Origin: Pseudobdellovibrionaceae bacterium
Lineage (GTDB): Bacteria; Bdellovibrionota; Bdellovibrionia; Bdellovibrionales; Bdellovibrionaceae
Reading direction: 5' to 3'
Length of the DNA stretch: 64,000 bases
NCBI GenBank assembly: GCA_030158485.1
Contig: JAOASS010000003.1
Location: 1 to 64,000 of the forward strand
Shown: positions 1 to 8,128 of the stretch, piece after piece
Layout of the letters: the number at the start of each line of letters is the position of its first letter
Position numbering within the stretch: the first letter of the stretch is position 1
Notes under the pieces: generated by a model
Seen by the model: only the letters and a program-made list of their open reading frames with translations
Databases searched by the model: none
What the model was told of the DNA's origin: nothing
Made by a program: the position numbers and the translations under genes

Positions 1-65
1 AAAAAAAATAACGAAAAAGCTTGTGTAACGTACCACATATATCTTTTCGGCATTTTTGAAAAATA

Positions 66-155
66 CTTGATCAAAGTCTACGACTCAAATTCAGACAAAG
101 TTCCATCATGATACATTTTTATTTAAAAAAAAGAAGTGAGCACACTTGATCAAAG
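66..155. repeat. Two copies of an 11-bp repeat with palindromic core TTGATCAA
   Basis: The sequence CTTGATCAAAG occurs at 66-76 and again at 145-155 in an AT-rich stretch that holds no gene. The core TTGATCAA is a perfect palindrome, so it could be a protein-binding site. It is short enough to be coincidence. The stretch 1-191 otherwise shows nothing I can name. Confidence 0.3.
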
Positions 156-191
156 CTTATTCAAGCTATCGAAATATTGAAGATTTCAACA

Positions 192-809
192 TTACTCAAA
201 TAAAACGCGGCCCTGAAGAGTGTACGTACCTGATACAGAAGTAGGAACTTGTTGAATATTCGTGATTCGACCTTTTAGCGAATAAGAGCCACTTGTTTTA
301 ATGTCGCTAAGCCCCTGTCCGTTACTAAATTGATCTTCAGCTAACTTCATTTGAGAATAAACAACTCTAAATTCTTGTTCACTACTTAAATTAAAAAGAT
401 TCTCATCTCGAAATTTGAGAGTTTTTGTTTCACCCAGCGCCATTGTGCTAAAAGGGGGTGTTGATGAAAGATCAAGAGTCATTGAAAGCGTGCTGCTGCT
501 ACTGCAAAGTTCTGAAATAGAAGTAAAAAAGCCTGTAGGACTTGCTGGCAAAGGATTCCATACTCCCGGTGCAGTATCAGTCAGTTCGTAATCAAAAGAC
601 AAATTGGTGGCATTGCAGTCAGCTGTAATCGCAATACTTGAGAGTTCTGATAAACTTTGAATACGAATTTCATTTGAAGTCAGTTTAAAGCTTGTTAAGT
701 TCGATAAAAGCGAAGTTACTTCTGGAGTCGCAACAGAACAAGCGGATAAAAAAATCGTGCTCACGAAGCAGCCGGTGATAGAAAGAAAAAATCGTAATTG
801 ATTCCTCAC
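192..809 (-). CDS. Hypothetical lipoprotein
   Basis: A 205-residue protein with an N-terminal hydrophobic segment ending in the lipobox FLSAC; Cys24 is the predicted lipidated residue, so the mature protein should be membrane-anchored on the periplasmic side. The body is rich in Ser and Thr, with no motif I recognise. The start codon is GTG and the ribosome-binding site is weak. A 17-bp palindrome at 880-896 lies about 70 nt upstream and is shared with three other genes here. The export signal is clear; the function is unknown. Confidence 0.8.
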   Translation of the reverse strand: MRNQLRFFLSITGCFVSTIFLSACSVATPEVTSLLSNLTSFKLTSNEIRIQSLSELSSIAITADCNATNLSFDYELTDTAPGVWNPLPASPTGFFTSISELCSSSSTLSMTLDLSSTPPFSTMALGETKTLKFRDENLFNLSSEQEFRVVYSQMKLAEDQFSNGQGLSDIKTSGSYSLKGRITNIQQVPTSVSGTYTLQGRVLFE

Positions 810-879
810 ACACTTCTTATCGGTTGTTTGTCTGAGATCTTGACTTCGGACCTGTACAAGGACTTTAAAAATTAAAAAT

Positions 880-896
880 TGTTTTAATTTGAGACA
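880..896 (-). promoter_or_regulatory. 17-bp palindromic operator-like site (copy 1)
   Basis: Read on the minus strand the site is TGTCTCAAATTAAAACA, about 70 nt upstream of the lipoprotein gene that starts at 809. It matches the pattern TGTCYYRAA-N5-RACA seen at three other places (4092, 11643, 19023), all upstream of minus-strand genes. This copy is the least symmetric, with AACA in place of GACA. Which regulator or sigma factor would use it is unknown. Confidence 0.4.
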
Positions 897-934
897 AAAA
901 TAATTCTTGCTGACTTCTTGAAATCATGACAACG

Positions 935-965
935 CTTCGCAGAACCAATGAGTGGTTCTGCGAAG
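935..965. repeat. Perfect hairpin with GCAGAACC arms
   Basis: Arms CTTCGCAGAACCA (935-947) and its exact complement (953-965) enclose a 5-nt loop. The hairpin lies between the divergent lipoprotein and mutS genes, so it is not a terminator for either, and no T-run follows. Its inner sequence resembles the larger hairpin at 55373-55425. Confidence 0.6.
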
Positions 966-1008
966 TGTTAAAAAATCTAGTTTGATAGGATCTAAATCAC
1001 CTAAATTC

Positions 1009-1037
1009 TCGACACACCGTCACGCCTCATGTACGTG
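1009..1037 (+). promoter_or_regulatory. mutS promoter-like element (conserved spacer, copy A)
   Basis: A -35-like TCGACA (1009-1014), a 17-nt spacer and a -10-like TACGTG (1032-1037) end 6 nt before ATG 1044. The spacer segment CGTCACGCCTCATG is identical in the element before the SDR gene (10589-10617) and similar before the acyl-CoA dehydrogenase gene (14321-14349). The geometry predicts a transcript that starts at or next to the mutS start codon, which fits the lack of a Shine-Dalgarno. Confidence 0.5.
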
Positions 1038-1043
1038 TCAGCT

Positions 1044-3515
1044 ATGACGCCGTTAATGAAACAGTATTGGGATATTAAAGCTTTGCATCCGGATAAGATT
1101 CTTTTTTTTCGGATGGGGGATTTCTATGAACTTTTTTTCGAAGATGCCCAAACGGTGGCGCCGCTTTTAGGTATTACTCTCACTTCGCGAAATAAAAAAT
1201 CATTAGATGAAACACCGATGTGCGGGATGCCCTATCATTCTGTCGCTGCACACTTAAATAAACTTTTAAGTAAAGGTTTTAAGCTTGCGATTTGTGATCA
1301 AATTGAAGATCCAAAATTAGCGAAAGGTTTAGTGAAGCGGGGGATTACTCGCGTGCTGACTCCGGGAATGGTTTTTGACGTTGAAACTTTGGAAAGCTCT
1401 CGCGCTCACTACTTAAGCAGTTTTGATGAACAAACACTTTCATTTCTCGACATGAGTACAGGGGAAGCTTTTTGGATCGAAAGGTCTGGAAGTGATTTAA
1501 CGGACATTTCATCTTTGTATTCGAAGTTGGCTGTGGCTGAAGTAGTCCTGACGGAAAAGCAGAAAAAAGAATTTCCTTTAGAACTTATTTTGAGCGTGCA
1601 TGAAGGTCTTGATTTATCTGTTTCGTGGCCCGATAGCGCCCGTCGACTTTTGTCCTACGTCAAAGAGCTAAACCCTGGAGAATCTTTAAAAGTATTGCGT
1701 CCGTTTGAAAAAAGAGAACTTCAATCTCGAATGAAAATATCTTCTACAAGCGCTAGGCATCTGGAACTTTTTGTGAATTCTCGAGGGGACCAAACAGGCA
1801 CTCTTTTTTCTTGCTTAGATAAAACAAAAACTTCTGCGGGGGCACGAAAACTTAAAAGTTGGATGCAGTTTCCTCTTTTAAATAAAAGTGAATTAACGGT
1901 CAGATGGGATCAGATCGATCAGTGGAAGTTGGATTTACCCCGACTAAAAGCCTTTCGTGATCAGCTTTCTCGACTAGGGGATCTTGAAAGAAGATTAACA
2001 AAAATGGCTCAACCAAGCGGCAATGCTCGGGATTTGTTAGCTCTTTCTCAAGGTGTTGAAGTGGGTTTACGGGCACTTGAAATGGCGGCTCTTGAATTAA
2101 AAGAAAATAAAATTCTTTTGCCTTGGGTACAAAAAACATTGAACGCCCTCACTGAAGAGCCACCTTTACTTCTGAAGCAAGGTGGGTTGATTCGAAAAGG
2201 TTATTCTCAAGAATTAGATGAGCTCATACTTTTGACAACAGAAGCGCATACGATTTTAGCGGACTTAGAAGCCCGTGAAAAATCAGCGACCGGGATTTCC
2301 TCGCTTAAAGTCAGGTACAATCATGTTTTTGGTTACTATATTGAAATTACGCACACGCACAAAGATAAAGTGCCCCCTCATTATAAACGAAAACAAACTT
2401 TGAGCACGGCTGAACGTTTTTATACGGAAGAGCTTATAGAGCTTGAAAAAAAGATTTTATCAGCTGAAACAAAACGAAATGAACTTGAGTATCAGATATT
2501 TGAAGACTTAAAGAAAAAGGCTCTTGAATTAGCCGCTCCCATTTCTTGGTTAGCAAATTTACTTTCAGAACTAGACGTGATGAGTTCGCTGGCTTGGTTG
2601 GCATTAGAAAAGAGCTTAGTCAGACCCCAGATTTCTTCAGCGGGTGAATTAAGACTACTCAGCAGTCGTCATCCAGTGGTTGAAAATTCTGTTCGAAATC
2701 CTTTTGTCCCGAATGATATTATCTTAGACCAGTACGGTTGTTTGCTACTGACGGGCCCCAACATGGCTGGAAAAAGCACCCTGATGAGACAAGTCGCGAT
2801 TGCTGCGATCATGGCTCAGATGGGATCTTTTGTTGCGGCTAAAGAAGCCACCATTCCACTTTATGATCAGATTTTTACCCGGATCGGCGCGAGTGATCAA
2901 TTATCTGAAGGTCTTTCGACGTTTATGGTGGAAATGACTGAAACAGCTGAGCTTCTTAAGAACTCGACTTCTTCTTCGCTTGTGATTTTAGACGAAATTG
3001 GGCGGGGGACTTCTACCTATGATGGTTTAAGTCTTGCTGAAAGTATTTTAGAATTTCTTTTGGAAAATAAAAAAGGTCAGGTTTTTTTCGCGACTCATTA
3101 TCACGAGATCACTCGATTAGACGAAAAGTATTCGAATTTACTCAATGCTCATATGAGTGTTGTTGAACGATCGGGGCAGATTCAGTTTTTACACAGTCTT
3201 GTGATGAAGCCCGCTGGAAAATCCTACGGCCTTCATGTAGCAAAGCTTGCTGGCGTGCCAGCTCAAGTGATCAAAGCTGCGGAAATGAAATTAAAAAACC
3301 TTGAGAAAAAAGCACTGAAAAACAATCTGGCCTTTGAACAACTCGGATTCGAAGAGACTCCAGTTGTGGGTCGAGATTCTGAAACTCAAGCGACAGTTGC
3401 CGCTTTGCAAAGTTATTTAGAAAAAATTAAAGATTATAAGCTCTTAGAAAAATCACCTTTTGAAACTCTTCAAGAAGTTCAAAACTGGCAAAAAGACCTG
3501 CAAAAATTAATTTAA
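1044..3515 (+). CDS. mutS: DNA mismatch repair protein MutS
   Basis: Cytoplasmic mismatch-recognition ATPase that starts methyl-independent or methyl-directed repair with MutL. It has 823 residues, normal for the family. The N-terminal mismatch-binding motif is visible in DFYELFFEDA, the Walker A motif in GPNMAGKST (near residue 571) and the Walker B motif in LDEIGRGTSTYDG (near residue 650); a helical clamp and a C-terminal dimerisation tail complete it. The ORF is open from an ATG at 1029, but that ATG lies inside a conserved promoter-like element. ATG 1044 gives the usual MTPLMKQYWDIK beginning and sits 6 nt after the -10, so I prefer it. The gene is monocistronic and faces a convergent small gene. 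Confidence 0.95.
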   Translation: MTPLMKQYWDIKALHPDKILFFRMGDFYELFFEDAQTVAPLLGITLTSRNKKSLDETPMCGMPYHSVAAHLNKLLSKGFKLAICDQIEDPKLAKGLVKRGITRVLTPGMVFDVETLESSRAHYLSSFDEQTLSFLDMSTGEAFWIERSGSDLTDISSLYSKLAVAEVVLTEKQKKEFPLELILSVHEGLDLSVSWPDSARRLLSYVKELNPGESLKVLRPFEKRELQSRMKISSTSARHLELFVNSRGDQTGTLFSCLDKTKTSAGARKLKSWMQFPLLNKSELTVRWDQIDQWKLDLPRLKAFRDQLSRLGDLERRLTKMAQPSGNARDLLALSQGVEVGLRALEMAALELKENKILLPWVQKTLNALTEEPPLLLKQGGLIRKGYSQELDELILLTTEAHTILADLEAREKSATGISSLKVRYNHVFGYYIEITHTHKDKVPPHYKRKQTLSTAERFYTEELIELEKKILSAETKRNELEYQIFEDLKKKALELAAPISWLANLLSELDVMSSLAWLALEKSLVRPQISSAGELRLLSSRHPVVENSVRNPFVPNDIILDQYGCLLLTGPNMAGKSTLMRQVAIAAIMAQMGSFVAAKEATIPLYDQIFTRIGASDQLSEGLSTFMVEMTETAELLKNSTSSSLVILDEIGRGTSTYDGLSLAESILEFLLENKKGQVFFATHYHEITRLDEKYSNLLNAHMSVVERSGQIQFLHSLVMKPAGKSYGLHVAKLAGVPAQVIKAAEMKLKNLEKKALKNNLAFEQLGFEETPVVGRDSETQATVAALQSYLEKIKDYKLLEKSPFETLQEVQNWQKDLQKLI

Positions 3516-3574
3516 GACGGGTTGCAATTGATCAAGTCATTTTAAGCTGAAAAAATTCAACTTCAGCCGAGACT

Positions 3575-3778
3575 TTATTTTTTATTCTGAGTCGTTTGGC
3601 GGGTTGAGCCGCTCATGCCGTTGTGGTGGCGCCAATTGTAGTTGGGATCAAGTTTGATTCTGTTGTTCCAGTTTTCCCATTTCTTTTTGGGAAGCTTGTG
3701 CATGACTCGACCTTTATCGTCGAAAATATCTGGATCTTTGCCGAAGAGAAAATCACCGATTGTCTTTAATACGCCCAT
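3575..3778 (-). CDS. Small hypothetical protein
   Basis: A 67-residue basic, polar protein rich in Asn, Lys and Trp, with no signal peptide and no family I recognise. It starts 6 nt after the stop of the small exported protein gene 3785-4045 and shares its strand, so the two are probably one transcript. A weak ribosome-binding site (AAAGAG) precedes the ATG. The coding sequence shows no frameshift, and its tight spacing supports a real gene. Confidence 0.6.
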   Translation of the reverse strand: MGVLKTIGDFLFGKDPDIFDDKGRVMHKLPKKKWENWNNRIKLDPNYNWRHHNGMSGSTRQTTQNKK

Positions 3779-3784
3779 ATCTCT

Positions 3785-4045
3785 TTATAGGCGGGGGTTA
3801 TTACACATGTCAACGATGTCCTCGCGAGCAATCTTGCGATCAAGTAAGTCACTGATACAACGTTTACCAGCTTTGACGGTGGCTTCGTTTCGATCAGAAG
3901 CTTCCACTGTGATTGTGTGAATTGTTTTTCCGCTGGTCACTTGGCTTAAATATTTCAGTTCAAACTTTTGACCCTCGGTTGCGGCCAATGTGATCATCGC
4001 CGCAAAAGTAAAAGAAACCATCAGTGTCATTCTTAAAGTTTTCAT
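3785..4045 (-). CDS. Small exported hypothetical protein
   Basis: An 86-residue protein beginning MKTLRMTLMVSFTFAAM, a typical Sec signal peptide with likely cleavage after LAA. The mature part has two Cys residues (CISDLL and DMCNN) that could form a disulfide. The longer reading frame goes up to 4117, but an AGGAGG at 4055-4060 sits just before ATG 4045 and fixes the start there. Upstream lies copy 2 of the 17-bp palindrome. Function unknown; probably periplasmic. Confidence 0.75.
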   Translation of the reverse strand: MKTLRMTLMVSFTFAAMITLAATEGQKFELKYLSQVTSGKTIHTITVEASDRNEATVKAGKRCISDLLDRKIAREDIVDMCNNPRL

Positions 4046-4091
4046 AAAAGAAAACCTCCTGTTGCTTAATAGTTTTTGCAAGTCAGCTGCC

Positions 4092-4108
4092 TGTCTCACT
4101 TTAAGACA
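4092..4108 (-). promoter_or_regulatory. 17-bp palindromic operator-like site (copy 2)
   Basis: On the minus strand the site reads TGTCTTAAAGTGAGACA. It lies 46 nt upstream of the small exported protein gene that starts at 4045. The half-sites TGTC and GACA are separated by 9 nt, as in copies 3 and 4. Confidence 0.45.
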
Positions 4109-4249
4109 CAGAGGCAAGTCTTTGATAAAAGGGAGATATTTGATCTCGAAGTGAGTCGTCTCATTCTGAACTGTTGAAGATGTAGGCTTTTGGCGGGTTC
4201 GGGTTAACAGTGTCTTTTTGCAACGAATCAGGCATACTCGGTCGCATCT

Positions 4250-5050
4250 ATGGGCTTAGCTTTTAAACACTTTTTGCCACCTCTTTATCAGCAGATTTTA
4301 CCCGATGAGCTTTTACGTCTTTCTATTCATGAAACCAAAGCAACTTGTGATAGCTGTATTAAAGTACCTCAGTACCAAGAAGACTTAAAGTGCTGCACTT
4401 TTCATCCCTTTTTGCCGAATTATTTAATCGGGCAAATTCTTTTGGACGAAAAATCCAAGCCGTCTTTTATTACTGAAACTTTGCAACATAAGATTTCAAA
4501 AAGACAATATGCATTGCCTTTAGGAATAGTGGCGCCGGTTCGCTATCAAGTGGAATTTAATGAACTTAAAAGTCAACATTTTGGTCGGCGGGAAGACTGG
4601 CTTTGCCCGTATTATGATCAAACTTTGAATCGTTGCGGGATCTGGCGAAATCGTGGATCTGTTTGTACTACTTTTTATTGTCATAGCTCGAAAGGATCAA
4701 AAGGCAAAAATTTTTGGAAAGTCGCTTTGAATTATTTGTCCTACGTTGAAATGGTTTTATGCGAAGAAGCTTTAGTGCATTTGGATTTTTCGCCTCGACA
4801 AGTGTCTGATCTATTGGGTTACATTAACCGTTTTGATGGCAAATCGAGCGAACTTAAAACTGATTCCATGAGCCTTAAAACGGCTAAGAATTTGTGGAAC
4901 GGGTATTTTGATGATCAAGAAAGCTTTTATATAAAATCCTTGGAAGTCGTTAAAAGCTTCGATAGAAAACAGATGAAAGAATCTATGGGTGATTTAGGAC
5001 TCAATTTGACAGCTCAAATGATGAAGGTCGGGGAAATATGGAAGACTTAA
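4250..5050 (+). CDS. Cysteine-rich protein, YkgJ-like metal-binding candidate
   Basis: A 266-residue soluble protein with two cysteine groups: C33-x2-C36 with the pair C48-C49, and C119, C129, C139 and C144 in the segment WLCPYYDQTLNRCGIWRNRG and what follows it. The spacing resembles the YkgJ family, named as zinc- or iron-chelating, but I cannot place it firmly. Its last 13 nt overlap the start of sufE, so translation is likely coupled and a link to iron-sulfur metabolism is a fair inference. I see no ribosome-binding site ahead of ATG 4250 and no convincing promoter at the leaderless distance. It could also be a separate family with a Cys cluster. Confidence 0.6.
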   Translation: MGLAFKHFLPPLYQQILPDELLRLSIHETKATCDSCIKVPQYQEDLKCCTFHPFLPNYLIGQILLDEKSKPSFITETLQHKISKRQYALPLGIVAPVRYQVEFNELKSQHFGRREDWLCPYYDQTLNRCGIWRNRGSVCTTFYCHSSKGSKGKNFWKVALNYLSYVEMVLCEEALVHLDFSPRQVSDLLGYINRFDGKSSELKTDSMSLKTAKNLWNGYFDDQESFYIKSLEVVKSFDRKQMKESMGDLGLNLTAQMMKVGEIWKT

Positions 5051-5463
5051 AGACTCCCGAAGAACGAAAAAAAATTCTGATTGAAAGTTGGTCTGGTATT
5101 TCGGACTGGGAACAACGTTATAAAAAACTAATTGAGCTTGGCAAAGCGATGCCTCAGTTTCCCGAAGAATTTAAAACGGAAGAAAATAAAGTCCGAGGTT
5201 GTCAGTCCCAAGTCTGGATTAAAACGAATAAAAACTCGGATGGTCTTATTTCTTTTCAGGGTGATAGCGATGCTTTGATCGTCAAGGGTCTTGTCGCTCT
5301 TGTAACTCAAATTTATTCCCAAGCAAAACCAGAAGATATCTTAAAAACTCCGCCGGACTTTGTAAAGTCCCTGGGTTTTGAAACTCATTTAAGCCCCAGT
5401 CGTACCAACGGACTTTATTCCATGATCAAACGAATCATGATGGACGCCTATAACTTGAGGTAA
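5038..5463 (+). CDS. sufE: SufE-family sulfur acceptor protein
   Basis: A 141-residue cytoplasmic protein of the SufE/CsdE family, which takes persulfide sulfur from a SufS/CsdA cysteine desulfurase for Fe-S cluster assembly. The signature is GCQSQVWI with the acceptor Cys55, and the length is typical. No sufS or sufBCD is in the window, so its desulfurase partner must be elsewhere. The gene overlaps the cysteine-rich gene 4250-5050 by 13 nt and is translated with it. Confidence 0.9.
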   Translation: MEDLKTPEERKKILIESWSGISDWEQRYKKLIELGKAMPQFPEEFKTEENKVRGCQSQVWIKTNKNSDGLISFQGDSDALIVKGLVALVTQIYSQAKPEDILKTPPDFVKSLGFETHLSPSRTNGLYSMIKRIMMDAYNLR

Positions 5464-5465
5464 AA

Positions 5466-5484
5466 GGTACATAAGGTGTGACGA
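5466..5484 (-). repeat. Orphan copy C of the conserved promoter-spacer element
   Basis: The plus-strand core GGTACATAAGGTGTGACGA matches the core at 10591-10609 with two differences. No -35-like TTGACA is present at the expected place (5487-5492), and the element points back into sufE, so it may be a decayed copy or an antisense start. Confidence 0.35.
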
Positions 5485-5567
5485 GGCTTTGAATTGATTT
5501 TGAAAAATCAAAATTAAGTGAGGTCTTGATTTCGTCCATGTCAAATTCCTGATGTGGACAAAATTTT

Positions 5568-5637
5568 TATAATTTGTTTTCCTAAATAAACGCACCAACG
5601 GTTTACAAAAAAATTGTTTTTCAAGGATGAAAAACAA
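5568..5637 (+). promoter_or_regulatory. -10 box and leader hairpin of the protease gene
   Basis: A consensus TATAAT lies at 5568-5573, about 80 nt before the start codon; no good -35 is visible at 17 nt. A hairpin with 9-bp arms (TTGTTTTTC at 5614-5622 and its complement at 5629-5637) ends just before the AAGGAA ribosome-binding site at about 5640 and might modulate translation. Confidence 0.4.
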
Positions 5638-5653
5638 AAAAGGAAATTAATAA

Positions 5654-6523
5654 ATGAAATGGATTTCATTTTTTCTACTGACTTCTTTGATGTTTTTAAA
5701 TTCAGCGTTCAGTGTTTACAAGCCAAAAGTCATTTACGGGAAAGATCATCGGGCTGATCTGTATCAGATTGAAGACCAGGTTGTCGCAAAAGTTTCAAGA
5801 AGTACGGCGGCCATGGTACCCAAATCTATTTTGACAAAAATTGGAACCATTTATCAAATGACCAGCGGACTTTTTGGTCGTGATAACAGACTGTGTTCAA
5901 CGGAGCTTTTTTACAATCAACCGAATGCGGCAGTCTGTTCCGCTTTTTTAGTGGGTCCGGATCTTTTAGCGACAGCGGGGCACTGTATTTCAACTGAAGA
6001 TTGCGACCGTCGAGCTTTCATTTTTAACTACTCAATGAAAAATGAAGTGGAGATGCCAACTCAAGCTCTAGAAGAAGATGTCTATTTTTGTAAAGCAGTG
6101 ATCAAAAGAGAACTCACAAGTCAGCAAGACTACTCACTAGTTCAGCTGGATCGTCCTGTTCGTGGCCATGATATTTTAAAACTGGCTCAAGCAGAAGTCC
6201 AAGTGAATGATCCCTTGCTGGTCGTCGGTCATCCATCAGGACTTCCGACTAAAGTTGCAGGTGGTGCTCAAGTTCGTTCGCAAAAACCAGGCTACTTTGT
6301 TGCGAATCTTGATACTTACGGGGGCAATTCAGGTTCGGCAGTTTTCAATGCAGAAACTTTAGAAGTAACAGGAATACTTGTCCGCGGAGAGCAGGACTTC
6401 GTTTATGACCGCGCCAGGAAATGTTATAAATCAAATCAGTGCTCAGATTCTGGTTGTCGCGGTGAGGATGTGACAAATATTAGTTATATTTCCCAAGCTC
6501 TGGCGACAACTTACTTAGAATAA
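5654..6523 (+). CDS. Secreted trypsin/V8-like serine protease
   Basis: A 289-residue protease with a signal peptide (MKWISFFLLTSLMFLNSAFS). The catalytic triad is visible: His in TAGHC, Asp in DYSLVQLD and Ser in GGNSGSAVF. Six or more cysteines in the mature chain suggest disulfides, as expected for an extracytoplasmic enzyme. Family knowledge (chymotrypsin clan, S1/V8-like) gives peptide hydrolysis; the substrate cannot be inferred. AAGGAA lies about 9 nt before the ATG. It stands alone as a transcription unit. A secreted protease fits a predatory or scavenging lifestyle, but that is inference. Confidence 0.9.
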   Translation: MKWISFFLLTSLMFLNSAFSVYKPKVIYGKDHRADLYQIEDQVVAKVSRSTAAMVPKSILTKIGTIYQMTSGLFGRDNRLCSTELFYNQPNAAVCSAFLVGPDLLATAGHCISTEDCDRRAFIFNYSMKNEVEMPTQALEEDVYFCKAVIKRELTSQQDYSLVQLDRPVRGHDILKLAQAEVQVNDPLLVVGHPSGLPTKVAGGAQVRSQKPGYFVANLDTYGGNSGSAVFNAETLEVTGILVRGEQDFVYDRARKCYKSNQCSDSGCRGEDVTNISYISQALATTYLE

Positions 6524-6591
6524 AGCGACTACGTAATTACAAATAAGTAAAATAGTTATCTGATTTATTTTCCACGATTTGAAGATCCAAA

Positions 6592-7299
6592 TTACAGAGT
6601 CGCATGCACTTTTGAAGTATCATCGTGGTCATCAAGTTCATTTAAAAACTCTTCCACATCTTTTTGTTGAGTCGGATCAAGAGTCGTTGGGTTGTTGGGT
6701 TTATAAGAAAGTTCTGCTGTTAGAATTTTCCAACCCCGCCCAATAAGGGCAGTTTGAATGCTTGCAAGTGCTTCTTGAGATCCATAAAAAACATAAGATT
6801 CGTTAGTTTCAGTATTTTTTTCGACTTCGTCGGCACCGGTTTCGATGGCTTCTTCGTCAGGATCAAAACTTCCAGTTTTGATTGCATCAATCATCGCAAC
6901 ATGTTTAAACATCCAAAGTGTCGAGCCAGATTCACCCATATTTCCGCTGTGGCTTTTAAAAATACTTCTGATGTCAGCTGCTGTTCGATTACGATTATCA
7001 GTTTGGCATTCGACCAAGACTCCCACGCCATGGGGCCCGTAGCCTTCATAAGTGAGTTCTTCGATAATTTTCCCGTCATCTAAAAGCCCGGCACCTTTTT
7101 TGATCGCACGATCGATTGTGTCGTTAGGGCAAGAACCCTTTTTAGCATTATCAATTGCTAAACGAAGACGAGCATTCATAATAGGATCGGCTCCACCAGC
7201 TTTTGCTGCGACTTGGATTTCGCGAGCGAGTTTTGTGAAGACCAAGCCCTTTTTTTGAGCATTGGCAACTTTAAGAGGATTTTTCCATGACTTTCCCAT
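6592..7299 (-). CDS. yebC: YebC/PmpR family protein
   Basis: A 235-residue member of the YebC/TACO1 family, cytoplasmic proteins described as transcription regulators and, more recently, as factors that help ribosomes through difficult sequences. The start MGKSWKNPLKVANAQKKG matches the family's N-terminus and is followed by the core FTKLAREI, GGADPIMNARLR and YEGYGPHGVG. The frame stays open up to 7359, but the family start is at 7299. No ribosome-binding site precedes it; a promoter-like pair ends 9 nt upstream. It diverges from the DUF455 gene only 37 nt away. Confidence 0.92.
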   Translation of the reverse strand: MGKSWKNPLKVANAQKKGLVFTKLAREIQVAAKAGGADPIMNARLRLAIDNAKKGSCPNDTIDRAIKKGAGLLDDGKIIEELTYEGYGPHGVGVLVECQTDNRNRTAADIRSIFKSHSGNMGESGSTLWMFKHVAMIDAIKTGSFDPDEEAIETGADEVEKNTETNESYVFYGSQEALASIQTALIGRGWKILTAELSYKPNNPTTLDPTQQKDVEEFLNELDDHDDTSKVHATL

Positions 7300-7308
7300 A
7301 ATGGAAGA

Positions 7309-7337
7309 AGTATTCCAAAAGTGAGGAGCTTTGTCCA
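7309..7337 (-). promoter_or_regulatory. Leaderless-type promoter of yebC
   Basis: On the minus strand TGGACA (7332-7337), a 17-nt spacer and AATACT (7309-7314) end 9 nt before the yebC ATG at 7299. The -35 reaches the first base of the start codon of the divergent DUF455 gene, so expression of the two may interfere. Confidence 0.45.
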
Positions 7338-8128
7338 TGATTGAGAATGCCCATACCAACGCTTTGTTGATCTGCGACGTTCGAAAAAAAATCGAAGCTT
7401 TGCCTGATAGTCTTCAGCGGGCTTGGAAAAATGAGCCCGAAGCTTTGCAGATCCCTGTCGTCGCGCCTGGTCGAGATCTTTTAGTTTTAGACAAAGGAAA
7501 AAGAAGCAGCACAAAAAAGGGTTTTTCTTCTGCAGAAGGCCAAGCTCGACTGCTTCATGATTTAGCGAATATCGAATTGCAAGCGATGGAACTTTGTTAT
7601 CGAAGTTATATTGAATATCCCCAAGCGCCTCAAGAATTCAGAGAACAAATGGCTGATCTTGCGCTGGCGGAATCCAAGCATTTAGAACTTTGTTTGAATC
7701 AGCTGGAGCTTTTGGGTTTTAAGTGGGGCGATTGGCCTGTGTATTTAAGTCTTTGGAAAGCCGTTTCGGTTGAAGATTCACTTCTGGATCGGTTGTTGAT
7801 TGTGCACCGCTATTTAGAAGCCAGTGGACTTGATGCGGGAGTCAGTCTTCTTAAAAAGCTGGCTCAGGCAAAAGCCCCGGGATTAGAAAAAGTAGTCAGA
7901 AAAATAACCGAAGAAGAAGTAGGACATGTGGCTTTTGGTAGTTATTGGTATCAAAAAATTTGTAAACAGCAGAAGTTAGATCCAGATCAAGACTTTAAAA
8001 ATCGGATGCTGAATCTAAGTGCTCAATTGCCGAAGCGTTTTGAAGTGATCGATTTCGAGATCCGAAAAAAAGCAGGTTTTACGGATCTCGAAATTCAAGC
8101 AGCCAGAGAAATTCAAAGTCGTTTTTAA
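7337..8128 (+). CDS. DUF455 ferritin-like protein
   Basis: A 263-residue protein of the COG2833/DUF455 type with a ferritin-like four-helix fold. Likely metal ligands are visible in HDLANIELQAMEL, AESKHLE, RYLEASGLD and EEEVGHVAF, in the order expected for a di-iron site (E, ExxH, E, ExxH). The catalytic role of the family is not established, to my knowledge. TTG 7331 also opens the frame, but GAGGAG at 7323-7328 sits 8 nt before ATG 7337, so that is the start. The stop codon overlaps the convergent lipoprotein gene by 4 nt. Confidence 0.85.
   Translation: MIENAHTNALLICDVRKKIEALPDSLQRAWKNEPEALQIPVVAPGRDLLVLDKGKRSSTKKGFSSAEGQARLLHDLANIELQAMELCYRSYIEYPQAPQEFREQMADLALAESKHLELCLNQLELLGFKWGDWPVYLSLWKAVSVEDSLLDRLLIVHRYLEASGLDAGVSLLKKLAQAKAPGLEKVVRKITEEEVGHVAFGSYWYQKICKQQKLDPDQDFKNRMLNLSAQLPKRFEVIDFEIRKKAGFTDLEIQAAREIQSRF

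Noticed and set aside
935-965. Hairpin as a transcription terminator
   Set aside because: It lies between two divergent genes, upstream of both, and no T-run follows on either strand.
1029-1043. ATG 1029 as the start of mutS
   Set aside because: It lies inside the conserved promoter-like element that also precedes the SDR gene; ATG 1044 gives the family's usual N-terminus.
5614-5637. RNA thermometer before the serine protease gene
   Set aside because: The hairpin is AT-rich and stops short of the ribosome-binding site, so it would not clearly hide it; kept only as a leader hairpin.
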